Positions 23,982-31,706 of a stretch of 59,971 nt of DNA are shown here, one piece after another. Where the stretch lies: the NCBI GenBank assembly GCA_949285075.1, contig CASDXF010000023.1, positions 1-59,971 of the forward strand, given 5' to 3'. Source of the DNA: an uncultured Bacteroides sp. GTDB lineage: Bacteria > Bacteroidota > Bacteroidia > Bacteroidales > Bacteroidaceae. Numbering within the stretch: the first letter of the stretch is position 1; every line of letters starts with the position of its first letter. The notes beneath the pieces are model-generated. The model did no database searches. It was not told the DNA's origin and saw only the letters and a list, made by a program, of their open reading frames with translations. A program made the translations under genes and the position numbers.

Positions 23982-25868
23982 TCAGCGGCCGCAAAGCACC
24001 AGTAGCACGTTGATGTCGCTTGGGGATACCCCGGGGATTCTGCTAGCCTGTGCTATCGTCTCCGGGTCTATCTTGGTCAGCTTCTGCCGGGCTTCCGTGG
24101 ATAGGGATTGGATGGAGGCGTAGTCGAACTTCCCTTTAATCTTGATGCTTTCCAACCTGCCTATCTTTTCCGCGATAATCCTTTCCCTCTCAATGTAGCC
24201 GTTATACTTAATCAATATCTCGGCGGCTTCCAGAATTTCGTCCTTACGGTTTGAGTATAGCTCTGTAGCTTTCTCTATGTTTCTTTGAAGGGCCGGAACG
24301 TGTGGGGCGATATTCCCTATAGTGACTTGCGGGCGGTTGAGAATGTCGATAAGCTTGCATCCTTGACGCAGGGGAGTCGTGCCCATCGCCTCTAACGCAT
24401 TGTTGATAAGCGCCGGTTTCATCGAATAATCCTTTGCGAAAGCTACGATTTTCTCAATCGCCTCCCGCTTGTCCCGCATTAGGCGGTAACGTTCTTCCGT
24501 AGCCAGTCCTAAGCGGTACGCCCTTTCGGTGAGTCTCATGTCCGCATCATCCATACGGAGAAGTATTCGGTACTCCGCTCTTGACGTGAACATGCGGTAT
24601 GGCTCGTCTACGCCCTTAGTGACGAGGTCGTCTATGAGCACGCCGATATAGGCCTCGTCACGCGCTAATGTGAACGGCGTTCCGCCGTGGCAGTTGATAT
24701 GCGCATTAATGCCCGCGACGATGCCTTGCCCTCCCGCTTCCTCGTATCCGGTGGTACCGTTCACTTGCCCGGCGAAAAACAGATTCTTGATAATCTTCGA
24801 TTCCAACGAATGTTTTAGCTGAGTCGGGTCGAAGTAGTCGTACTCTATGGCGTATCCCGGGCGGTAGATGACCAAGTCCTCGAACGCGGGGATTTTCTTC
24901 AAGGCCGCAATCTGAATGTCCATCGGGAGTGAGGAGGAGAATCCGTTCAGGTATAGCTCTCGTGTCGTCTCCCCTTCCGGTTCGAGGAATAGCTGATGCT
25001 GTTCCTTGTCGGGGAACGTAACGATTTTCGTTTCTATGCTTGGACAGTAGCGAGGGCCTATACTCTTGATTTGCCCGTTGTACAAGGGCGAGTCGGCCAG
25101 TCCCTCGCGCAGCGTCCGGTGTACCTCCTCGTTGGTGTAACACATCCAACACTGCAACTGCTTTAAGTGACGCGCGCTTGTGTCCATAAAGGAGAACTTG
25201 TGGAAGTCGTTCTCGCCGTCCTGCGTTTCCATCAGGTCGAAATGTACGCTGCGCGCGTCTATGCGTACCGGCGTGCCGGTCTTCATCCTTCCATAGGCGA
25301 TGCCGTGGCGGGCGATGGATTCCGTCAGCCGATAAGAGGCCGGTTCCGCCATTCTTCCTCCGGGCAGCTGATGCCGTCCGATGTGCATTAGTCCGTTGAG
25401 GAACGTTCCCGCGGTAAGGACAACGCACTTGGCCCTGAACGTCACTCCCCAGACGGTAGTCACTCCCGCTACCTCCCCGTCCTCCACGAGCAGCTCGTCC
25501 ACGGTGTCTTGCCAGATATGCAGGTTGGGCGTATTTTCCAGTCTTTCCCGCCACGCCCAGATGAACTTGGCGCGGTCGCACTGCGCCCTCGGGCTCCACA
25601 TGGCCGGGCCTTTGGAGCGGTTGAGCAGGCGGAACTGGATAGCGGTCTCGTCGGTCACCAGTCCCATTTGTCCTCCGAGCGCGTCTATCTCGCGCACGAT
25701 TTGTCCTTTGGCTATTCCTCCTACCGCCGGGTTGCAGCTCATTTGCGCAATCTTGTTCATGTCCATCGTGATGAGGCATGTCCTTGACCCTAAATTGGCG
25801 GCCGCGGCCGCGGCCTCACAGCCGGCGTGTCCGGCTCCGATTACAATAACGTCGTATTTAAAATCCAT
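23982..25868 (-). CDS. mnmG: tRNA uridine-5-carboxymethylaminomethyl modification enzyme MnmG
   Basis: 628 residues. FAD-binding GAGHAGCEAA at the N-terminus, the family signature MSCNPAVGGIAKGQIVREIDALGG, a second conserved block LFFAGQVNGTTGYEEAGGQG, and a C-terminal helical domain for MnmE binding. With MnmE it installs the cmnm5 group at U34 of certain tRNAs. First gene of the mnmG-apt-uvrC run. Its promoter lies about 220 bp upstream at 26095-26125, so it has a long leader that includes a small repeat element. Confidence 0.97.
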   Translation of the reverse strand: MDFKYDVIVIGAGHAGCEAAAAAANLGSRTCLITMDMNKIAQMSCNPAVGGIAKGQIVREIDALGGQMGLVTDETAIQFRLLNRSKGPAMWSPRAQCDRAKFIWAWRERLENTPNLHIWQDTVDELLVEDGEVAGVTTVWGVTFRAKCVVLTAGTFLNGLMHIGRHQLPGGRMAEPASYRLTESIARHGIAYGRMKTGTPVRIDARSVHFDLMETQDGENDFHKFSFMDTSARHLKQLQCWMCYTNEEVHRTLREGLADSPLYNGQIKSIGPRYCPSIETKIVTFPDKEQHQLFLEPEGETTRELYLNGFSSSLPMDIQIAALKKIPAFEDLVIYRPGYAIEYDYFDPTQLKHSLESKIIKNLFFAGQVNGTTGYEEAGGQGIVAGINAHINCHGGTPFTLARDEAYIGVLIDDLVTKGVDEPYRMFTSRAEYRILLRMDDADMRLTERAYRLGLATEERYRLMRDKREAIEKIVAFAKDYSMKPALINNALEAMGTTPLRQGCKLIDILNRPQVTIGNIAPHVPALQRNIEKATELYSNRKDEILEAAEILIKYNGYIERERIIAEKIGRLESIKIKGKFDYASIQSLSTEARQKLTKIDPETIAQASRIPGVSPSDINVLLVLCGR

Positions 25869-25930
25869 TCCAATAATTTATTATTTAGCGATTGCGCGCG
25901 ATGAATGTCGCTTCCCGTCTCTTTTTGCTT

Positions 25931-26082
25931 GGAGCCTGTTTTGCGCCCTGCGTTTAACTGATTCAGTCCGCTCTCCTTCCCGGTTCCGTCCGTCAGATAG
26001 CCCTCCATCCTTCTTGCGGAACCGAAAAGACAATCCGGAGAAGACCCTCGAAATAAACCCGGGCAAAATCTAAACGGGCTCT
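25931..26082 (-). mobile_element. MITE-like inverted-repeat element in the mnmG leader
   Basis: About 152 bp, homologous along its length to the element at 29904-30078 read on the opposite strand. Shared features: outer AGAGCCYGTTTANATTTTGC end (26082-26063), internal CGTCAGATAGCCC, and the far end GGAGCCTGTTTTG at 25931. The second terminal repeat is partly decayed. No coding capacity; it would need a transposase in trans. Confidence 0.75.
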
Positions 26083-26094
26083 TAACAAGCACCG

Positions 26095-26123
26095 CAAAGT
26101 TACGGAAAAGTTATGAAATCCAA
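26095..26123 (-). promoter_or_regulatory. mnmG operon promoter
   Basis: Minus strand: TTG near 26123 followed by an ~18-bp spacer and TAACTTTG (26102-26095), an exact -7 consensus. Transcription would start near 26088, just 6 bp outside the inverted-repeat element, so that element is carried in the mRNA leader. Confidence 0.7.
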
Positions 26124-26302
26124 TACTTCCGTTCCGAAAAGGCGTCCGCGCGCTTCGGTCTGTACGTTTTCTGTCAGCGGCGGTGTCCCGTTTTTTGATT
26201 GCGTAATACCGAAGCGTGGCCCTGCCTCGGTTTTTCGTTGTTAAAAACCTTGCTTCTGTTTTAACTAAAAATAGGAATATGGCGGCCTATCTCTTTCCCT
26301 TG

Positions 26303-26318
26303 CTTGACATAGGTCAAG
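26303..26318. promoter_or_regulatory. Crp/Fnr-family-like operator dyad
   Basis: Perfect palindrome CTTGAC-ATAG-GTCAAG, matching the TTGAC-N4-GTCAA form bound by several Crp/Fnr-family redox or nitrosative-stress regulators (FNR, DNR and HcpR type). Its centre is about 80 bp before the predicted start of the small RNA at 26391 and about 45 bp before that promoter's -33 box. Confidence 0.6.
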
Positions 26319-26355
26319 AAAATGGGTAAAAATATGTTTTAAAGCATGAAAACGC

Positions 26356-26385
26356 TTGCTATTTACCAAATCTGCCGTATCTTTG
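26356..26385 (+). promoter_or_regulatory. strong canonical promoter for a small RNA
   Basis: TTG (26356-26358) and TATCTTTG (26378-26385) with a 19-bp gap, an excellent match to the Bacteroides -33/-7 consensus. No coding sequence follows for a kilobase; an intrinsic terminator does. Confidence 0.8.
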
Positions 26386-26390
26386 CATCG

Positions 26391-26609
26391 TGGTTGTGAA
26401 ACCGCTTAGGTATTAGATTAGGTATTGATTATTAAAGGTAAAAGATTTTAGGTATTAGTTTGTAGGATTAAAGATTAGTTTTTAGGTAATAGTTTGTTTT
26501 TATTAGGTATTAGTAAAAGAGTAGTTTTTCAGGTAACAATTGAAGATGAGGACAAAGAATCCCATTTTGGGGATTCTTTGGTGGGAGCGAAGGGATTCGC
26601 TCTTTTTTT
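26391..26609 (+). ncRNA. putative small RNA with seven AGGTA repeats
   Basis: About 220 nt between a strong promoter and a double-hairpin terminator, with no plausible protein. The 5' part is A/U-rich and built on repeated (TT)AGGTAT(TAG): AGGTA starts at 26408, 26420, 26436, 26450, 26484, 26505 and 26531. The 3' part has an 11-bp perfect stem (26553-26563 with 26570-26580) and a terminator stem. The single-stranded repeated motif suggests binding to a protein or to many mRNAs. The family is not recognised; it does not resemble tmRNA, RNase P, SRP or 6S RNA. Ends are predicted only. Confidence 0.65.
26553..26609 (+). terminator. double-hairpin intrinsic terminator of the small RNA
   Basis: First hairpin CAAAGAATCCC/GGGATTCTTTG with a 6-nt loop (26553-26580). 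Second hairpin GAGCGAA/TTCGCTC with a 4-nt loop (26585-26602), followed by seven T (26603-26609). A textbook rho-independent terminator. Confidence 0.9.
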
Positions 26610-26800
26610 GTTTTATACCCTCCCGTTTTTACTCTCCCGATGTTCCTTTTGCAGATTCCCCTAAAAAATGAAGTTCGCTGAACGCGTCTTCCTCTTGCGG
26701 AAGAGCGGCGCAAAAGTTGTGCGATTCCTCAATGTCTCAGGCAGAAGCCGTGTACCTTCCGTTCCGATTCTCCTCAGGTAAAACCGGGTAAGAATTCCTT

Positions 26801-26900
26801 TCGTGAGGCGCTGCCCTATCTCTCGTGAGGCTTTGCCCTATCTCTCGCGAGGCGTTGCCCTGTTTCTCGCGAGAAATAGCTCTTTCCATCACGAGCCTTA
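26801..26900. repeat. dispersed 22-bp-unit intergenic element, copy C
   Basis: Four units at 26813, 26835, 26857 and 26879 of the form GCCCTATCTCTCGYGAGGCKTT. The conserved outer ends are missing, so only the array core remains. It lies about 200 bp after the small RNA terminator. Confidence 0.85.
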
Positions 26901-27322
26901 AACTGAGACTTTTAGCCGGATGGGAGATTTTTGCCTCTTTATCCTCCATTTCCGGTTTTCAGAATTCTATTTGCTCTCATTTTCCGAACGAAATAAAAAT
27001 GGAAATATTCCTTGTTTGTCGTTTGAATGACGTTAAAAGGAAACTTATTCTCCTTGTACGGTGACTAAACGTCGTGTTTTAGTCATTTTCTTGAACTATT
27101 TGAATTTTCCTAATGCCGATTTCACGCGTTTTTTTCGACCAAGCCGTACGACGGCCGGAATTATCGCGCTGTAGAGCGATTAAATATTCCGTTTTTTTCG
27201 GGGATGCTCGCTTTCGTGGTTGGGTTTTCCGGAAGGACTTGGATGCCCGGCGAGACTGAATGCGCGTTTTCCTCCTTCCGCGTTTTTTGAGGATAGGTGG
27301 CGCGTTATCCGAAAGGAATGTG

Positions 27323-27330
27323 TATATTTG
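27323..27330 (+). promoter_or_regulatory. -7 box (TATATTTG) for the sigma factor gene
   Basis: Exact TAnnTTTG match 57 bp upstream of the chosen ATG. No TTTG at the right distance. Confidence 0.4.
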
Positions 27331-27387
27331 TCATATTTTTCTTTTGAGGCTTTTTTCGGGCGTCGGGAAAACATTGCGGTGGAACAC

Positions 27388-27969
27388 ATGCGTAACGATA
27401 AGAACAGCAAAGATGACCGGCTTATATTAACGGGCGTGAATCGGAAGGATGAGAAAGTCTGGAAGAAGATTTACGAACGCTATTACGCTTCCCTGTGCGC
27501 ATATACCGCTAAGCTGGTGGGAACGCCCGAAGCGGTGGAAGACCTCGTGCAGGAGGTATTTATCGCCGTATGGGAAGGCGAGCGCCTCTTCGCCACAGTC
27601 AGGGAGCTGACGAACTACTTTTACCGGGCCTGCTACAATAACGCCTTGCTGCATATACGGAACAATCAGATACACGACTCTATTCTGGACGCCCTGTCCG
27701 TGGAGGAGGGGTTCGACGAGGACGAGCTTTACGCCCTGACGGTGAAAGAAGAAACCATCCGTCAGCTTTACTCGTACATCGACGAGCTGCCTTTAGAGCA
27801 GCGGCGGATTATCTTGCTGCGTATTGAGGGCTACTCGTGGAATGAGGTGGCCGAGCTTTTGGGGGTAAGCCTCAATACGGTGAAGACGCAGAAGAGCCGC
27901 AGCTACAAGTTCCTTCGGCAGAAGTTGGACGGCTCCACTTATTCCCTGCTCAGCCTGTTCATCCTGTGA
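27388..27969 (+). CDS. ECF-type RNA polymerase sigma factor
   Basis: 193 residues from the ATG at 27388; the upstream extension of the frame to 27220 is proline/arginine-rich and unlike the family. Sigma region 2 covers about 24-92 ('YASLCAYTAKLVGTPEAVEDLVQEVFIAVWE'). Region 4 covers about 124-180 ('LPLEQRRIILLRIEGYSWNEVAELLGVSLNTVKTQKSRSYKFL') with the helix-turn-helix that reads -35. It is the Bacteroidetes FecI-like type that pairs with a FecR anti-sigma factor. The only FecR in view is at 30472, separated from it by a PHP-domain gene and an AraC regulator. The stop is 17 bp from a convergent gene. Confidence 0.9.
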   Translation: MRNDKNSKDDRLILTGVNRKDEKVWKKIYERYYASLCAYTAKLVGTPEAVEDLVQEVFIAVWEGERLFATVRELTNYFYRACYNNALLHIRNNQIHDSILDALSVEEGFDEDELYALTVKEETIRQLYSYIDELPLEQRRIILLRIEGYSWNEVAELLGVSLNTVKTQKSRSYKFLRQKLDGSTYSLLSLFIL

Positions 27970-27986
27970 CCGTTCGCCGTAGGGCG

Positions 27987-28829
27987 CTACCCCCTCTCTT
28001 TCCGCTTCGGAATGAAAAAGTCGTTCTCCGTGAGGCGGCATCTCTTGGCCACGCGCTTGCAGTAGTCGAGGCGGCCCACGCAATGGTTGCGCGAGTCGGA
28101 ACCGAACGTGAACTTCAGTCCGGCGCGCTTGGCCATAAGGATGAACTCCTCGTGAGGGACGCGGGCCACGTCGCTGATTTCGATGGCCACTCCTTTCGCT
28201 TGTGCGGCGTCGATGATGGCTGACAGCCGTTTCCTCGTCCAGAGGCTGTGATATTCCCGCTGTATGCAGCAGGGCAGCAGCAGCGGACAGGCGAATACGT
28301 CCAGCGGCTCCTCGCCGGTAAGGATGTTCATGTAGTGCGCCATATTCCGTTCCATGAACGTTTCCGGGTCGTCTATATACGCGTTATATTCCCATACATG
28401 GATGGTTTCCCCGTAGCCGTTTCCGTTCTCCACTATTTGCGGGTCCATGATGATGTAGTCCGCCCGGGCTATCAGCTCCGGCGAGAGGTTGGCCGACCAT
28501 CCGGGAGCCATCGGTTGCAGGCCTATGTAGACCGGGTAGGGCGACAGCTCCTCGATGTAAGCCTTCAGCCCTTCGTTGTCCGTAATTCCCCACGGGGCCA
28601 CGTTCTCCATCACCCCAATCTTCATGTTCAGCTCCCGCGACTTGGCCACAATCGCCTCGATGGTCAGTTGCTCGGAGCGGTGAACGTGAAGGTCCATGAG
28701 CGGCGGATTGCTTTCTTCGGCCGTGCCGCCCGCCTTTCGGTCTCGGCCCGTTTCGCCGACGGACGCTTGTCCGTAAGCGGCTCCGGCGAGCAGCATTCCC
28801 GTTGTTTGCAGAAAGGTTCTTCTGTCCAT
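27987..28829 (-). CDS. Tat-exported PHP-domain phosphoesterase-like protein
   Basis: 280 residues. A twin-arginine leader (MDRRTFLQTTGMLLAGAAYG) suggests folded export. The mature part starts with the PHP metal motif DLHVH (46-50) and ends with TFGSDSRNHCVGRL, matching the late GSD/H metal ligands of PHP phosphoesterases. The substrate is unknown. It is convergent with the sigma gene and divergent from the AraC gene at 28972, which may regulate it. Confidence 0.75.
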   Translation of the reverse strand: MDRRTFLQTTGMLLAGAAYGQASVGETGRDRKAGGTAEESNPPLMDLHVHRSEQLTIEAIVAKSRELNMKIGVMENVAPWGITDNEGLKAYIEELSPYPVYIGLQPMAPGWSANLSPELIARADYIIMDPQIVENGNGYGETIHVWEYNAYIDDPETFMERNMAHYMNILTGEEPLDVFACPLLLPCCIQREYHSLWTRKRLSAIIDAAQAKGVAIEISDVARVPHEEFILMAKRAGLKFTFGSDSRNHCVGRLDYCKRVAKRCRLTENDFFIPKRKERG

Positions 28830-28909
28830 AGCGCTTATTCCTATTGATATATTTGTACTGTTCTTTATGTCGTTCCGCGAAGTTAGTTTCCGGCGGCGTA
28901 CCGCTATTG

Positions 28910-28941
28910 TTGCATATTCCGCGATATTTGTCTTATATTTG
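28910..28941 (+). promoter_or_regulatory. canonical promoter for the AraC gene at 28972
   Basis: TTG (28910-28912), 21 bp, then TATATTTG (28934-28941), 30 bp before the start, in the 142-bp divergent spacer with the PHP gene. Confidence 0.65.
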
Positions 28942-28971
28942 CGTCCGGACGTGTTTTTTTAGCGTAGCGCG

Positions 28972-29829
28972 ATGGAAGTCAATAGGGAACATTCTTTTTC
29001 TTTCAATTATGTCTGTCTGGCTCCGGACGAGCAAATCGGCTTGCACCGGCAGCCGTCGTGGGAGCTTTCGTACGTCGTCAACGGAGCGGGGAAGCGGCTG
29101 ATTGAGGGGACGGAAGAGTCCTTCAGGCGCGGCGAGGTCGTGATGCTGCCTCCAGAGGTGGCGCATCAGTGGATTTTCGACCGCTCCGATACGGATTCCG
29201 ACGGGCGGATTTCGAACATAACGGTCGCCTTCACGGACGGTTTCCTTGACGGTTGCTCGTCTGCGTTTCCCGAGCTTCGCCCGTGCGTCGAGCGACTGAA
29301 GCGCGTTCGTTTCGCCGTGAAGTTCGGCGGGCGGAACGCCGCCGCCATCGTTTCTATTCTGAAGTCCATGTGCTGTCAGGGCGATGTGGAGCGGCTCGCT
29401 TCGCTGATTAGGCTGCTGCCTTTGCTCTCCGGTACGGAGGCCTTGCGCATGTTGGGCGAAAGGCGCTCGACGGGTAAGGAGGAGGAAAGGTTGGAGAAGA
29501 TACGCACCTATATCGTATGCAACGCCTCCCGAGGCGTGTCGCTCGACGACGCGGCCCGTCACGTAGGGATGGGCAAAAGCTCCTTTTGCGCTTTCTTCAG
29601 GCGCGCCACCGGCAGAACGCTGACGGCGTATCTGAATGAGTATAGGGTTGATCAGGCCTGCCGGTTGCTGCGGCGGGAGGAGGTTCTCGTGTCGGAAGTG
29701 TGCTATCGGGTAGGCTTTGCCGACGTGCCCCATTTCAATAGAGTGTTCAAAAGGCTCATGGGCTGTTCTCCTTCCCGCTTCCGTACCCTTTGCCGGGCCG
29801 AAGCCGGCAGCGCGGAGAAGGCGCCTTAA
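28972..29829 (+). CDS. AraC-family transcriptional regulator (cupin sensor)
   Basis: 285 residues. An N-terminal cupin-like sensor (about 15-110, 'PSWELSYVVNGAGKRLIEG...FRRGEVVMLPPEVAHQW') is followed by a C-terminal pair of helix-turn-helices (about 180-277: 'VSLDDAARHVGMGKSSFCAFFRRATGRTLTAYLNEYRVDQACRLLRREEVLVSEVCYRVGFADVPHFNRVFKR'). The cupin fold suggests a small-molecule or sugar ligand. It is divergent from the PHP gene; both lie between the ECF sigma and its probable FecR partner. Confidence 0.92.
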   Translation: MEVNREHSFSFNYVCLAPDEQIGLHRQPSWELSYVVNGAGKRLIEGTEESFRRGEVVMLPPEVAHQWIFDRSDTDSDGRISNITVAFTDGFLDGCSSAFPELRPCVERLKRVRFAVKFGGRNAAAIVSILKSMCCQGDVERLASLIRLLPLLSGTEALRMLGERRSTGKEEERLEKIRTYIVCNASRGVSLDDAARHVGMGKSSFCAFFRRATGRTLTAYLNEYRVDQACRLLRREEVLVSEVCYRVGFADVPHFNRVFKRLMGCSPSRFRTLCRAEAGSAEKAP

Positions 29830-29903
29830 TCCCAATCGGCCCGTTCAATCGCTGTTCCGATAACAATAAGGTAAAAGGCGAAAGTGCTTCTCGGTAACGT
29901 CCA

Positions 29904-30078
29904 AGAGCCTGTTTACATTTTGCTCGGGTTTATTTTGAGCGTCCTTTTCGAGGATGCTTTTCCGATTCCGTGAGGAAGATAGCGGGCTATCTGACGAACG
30001 TAATCGGGAAAAGAGACCGGAAAGGGACTCAAAAGAGATCTGACTAAATTACTTAAATGCAAAATGTAAACAGGCTCT
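29904..30078 (+). mobile_element. MITE-like element with perfect 20-bp terminal inverted repeats
   Basis: 175 bp. Left end AGAGCCTGTTTACATTTTGC at 29904-29923; exact reverse complement at 30059-30078. Internal short palindrome GATAGCGGGCTATC. No open frame. No clear target-site duplication directly outside. It is the best-preserved copy of a family also seen at 25931-26082, 59898-59971 (cut by the window end) and, decayed, near 57889-57960. Confidence 0.85.
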
Positions 30079-30088
30079 AAGTTAATGC

Positions 30089-30215
30089 TTTTATTATCAA
30101 CGCTTTGATTCCCGTTTGATGGACTGCCCTATCTGTCGTGAGAAACAGCCCTATTTGTCGCGAGAAATAGCCCTATCTGTCGCGAGCCGTAGGGCTGTCT
30201 GTCGTAAGCCGTATG
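30089..30215. repeat. dispersed 22-bp-unit intergenic element, copy D
   Basis: Left end TTATTATCAACGCTTTGATTCCCGTTTGA-like (written in two pieces around 30089-30119), then four units at 30126, 30148, 30170 and 30192 (GCCCTATYTGTCGYGAGAAAYA). It starts 10 bp after the inverted-repeat element ends. Confidence 0.85.
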
Positions 30216-30471
30216 TGCGGGTGTTCCCGCTTTTAGCTTTTTTTTGCATTATGTCAATCTGTTGTCTCTTGTCGGGGTGTATTTGCCTTTTCTTTTGTTG
30301 GGCCACTGCTTTAGTTCGTTTTCAGTTCACTTTTCTGACATAATGGTACGCTTGTCTCGCTTTTTCTTTCCTTTTTTATACTGAAATGCGAGAATCCGTT
30401 CACTTTGTTGTCACCCGTTTCCGGGAGTTGTGTATATAAATAATGTGAAATTTAAAGTGGCTGAATTGAAA

Positions 30472-31683
30472 ATGAAAAGAACAAGAAATATCCATCGGGA
30501 CGCGGAGCTGCTGCGGAAGGCCCTGCTGGACGGAATAGACAAGGAGGAACAGAGCGCGCTGGAGGCGCTTGACGAGCGTCCGGAGTTGAAGAAGGTATAC
30601 GAAGAGCTGCGGCGTCACGGCGAGTTGGAGAAGGCCTTCTCCGAGTATAAGCGCTATTCGTGGAAGGATGCCTACGGACGCTTCGCGCGAAGCGTCCGGC
30701 GGAATCCCGCTTCGGGCGGCAGACGGCGTGCGCTTCGGGCGTGGAGCTACGCCGCCGCGGCGTGCGCGTTGGTGGCTGTGGCCTCTTTCTATCTGCTTTC
30801 GCGGGGCGGAGGGCCGGAGAACCTCCCGGAATCGGCGGAGGCGGTCAGCATCAGTCCGGGAAGCAGGCAAGGCATGTTGGCTTTGTCGGACGGCGACTCG
30901 ATTAGCGTGAGGAATAAGGAGGTGAACATGCAGGTGGACGGAGTCCGCGTGACGTACAAGGGCGGAGTGCTTTCCTATCGGGCGGACGAGTCCGGCGCGA
31001 AGGCCGCCGCGGAGGAAGACTCGGCCTTGTGGAAGAAGCCGGTATCCAATCAGTTGATAATTCCTCGGGGAGGCGAGAACACGGTGTCGTTGGCCGACGG
31101 GACGACCGTTCATCTGAACGCCGGTTCGAAACTGACTTATCCCGTCCGTTTCGTGGGTCGCCAGCGGCTTGTCAGGTTAGAGGGAGAAGGCTATTTTGAG
31201 GTGGCGAGAGACGAGGAGCGCCCGTTTGTCGTTTCTACCTCTCAGGGAAGCGTTACCGTATTGGGGACGACGTTCAATGTGAACGCTTATCCCGACGCCG
31301 GCGAATGCCTTACGACGTTGGTAAGCGGAGAGGTGCTCTTCTCGCCCGCCGGGGGAGGACGGACGGTTGCGCTGTCGCCCGGAGAGCAGGCGGTATGCTC
31401 CGCCGAGGGAGTGGTGAAGCGCGAGGTCGATGTAGACGAATATATCGGATGGGTAAAAGGCGTGTATATCTTCACCGACAAGCCGCTGGGCGAGATTATG
31501 CGCACCTTCGAGAAATGGTACGACATAGAGGTGAGCTACGAGTCGCCCTCGCTGCGCGACTTGACTTACAGCGGCAGTCTGGAAAGAGACGAGACTATCA
31601 ACTCCTTTTTGGACGCTCTGGAGCTTACCGGAGACATCGCCTACCGGATAAATGGAAGGAAAGTTACAATATATAAAAGATGA
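30472..31683 (+). CDS. FecR-family anti-sigma factor
   Basis: 403 residues from the ATG at 30472; a longer start at 30430 is less family-like. A cytoplasmic N-terminal sigma-binding region (1-90), one membrane span (about 92-110), a periplasmic FecR beta-domain (about 190-290, 'GGENTVSLADGTTVHLNAGSKLTYP'), and a C-terminal DUF4974/STN-like domain (about 335-403, 'FTDKPLGEIMRTFEKWYDIEVSYE') that contacts the STN domain of SusC. It relays substrate sensing by the SusC at 31707 to an ECF sigma factor, probably the one at 27388. It is the first gene of the locus 2 operon. Confidence 0.92.
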   Translation: MKRTRNIHRDAELLRKALLDGIDKEEQSALEALDERPELKKVYEELRRHGELEKAFSEYKRYSWKDAYGRFARSVRRNPASGGRRRALRAWSYAAAACALVAVASFYLLSRGGGPENLPESAEAVSISPGSRQGMLALSDGDSISVRNKEVNMQVDGVRVTYKGGVLSYRADESGAKAAAEEDSALWKKPVSNQLIIPRGGENTVSLADGTTVHLNAGSKLTYPVRFVGRQRLVRLEGEGYFEVARDEERPFVVSTSQGSVTVLGTTFNVNAYPDAGECLTTLVSGEVLFSPAGGGRTVALSPGEQAVCSAEGVVKREVDVDEYIGWVKGVYIFTDKPLGEIMRTFEKWYDIEVSYESPSLRDLTYSGSLERDETINSFLDALELTGDIAYRINGRKVTIYKR

Positions 31684-31706
31684 GAGAGTTTGAATTTTAG
31701 TAAGTT

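Larger units (their letters stand above)
25869..27387. other. 1.5-kb gene-free region with regulatory and RNA features
   Basis: No protein gene supported. From left to right: inverted-repeat element (25931-26082), minus-strand mnmG promoter (26095-26123), Crp/Fnr-like dyad (26303-26318), plus-strand promoter and small RNA (26356-26609), 22-bp repeat copy C (26801-26900), a small dyad GACTAAA/TTTAGTC near 27062-27084, and the sigma gene -7 box (27323-27330). Confidence 0.7.
29830..30471. other. gene-free region filled with two repeat elements
   Basis: 640 bp between the AraC and FecR genes: a complete inverted-repeat element (29904-30078), then 22-bp repeat copy D (30089-30215), then about 250 bp of T-rich sequence with no clear promoter motif. 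The FecR promoter may be ECF-dependent and therefore not recognisable by the housekeeping consensus. Confidence 0.6.

Noticed and set aside
23926-23994. Extended N-terminus for apt
   Set aside because: It would overlap mnmG and adds a basic stretch absent from the Apt family; the ATG at 23925 begins the conserved sequence.
26346-26399. 17-codon frame across the small RNA promoter
   Set aside because: It spans both promoter boxes, so it could not be fully included in the transcript they drive.
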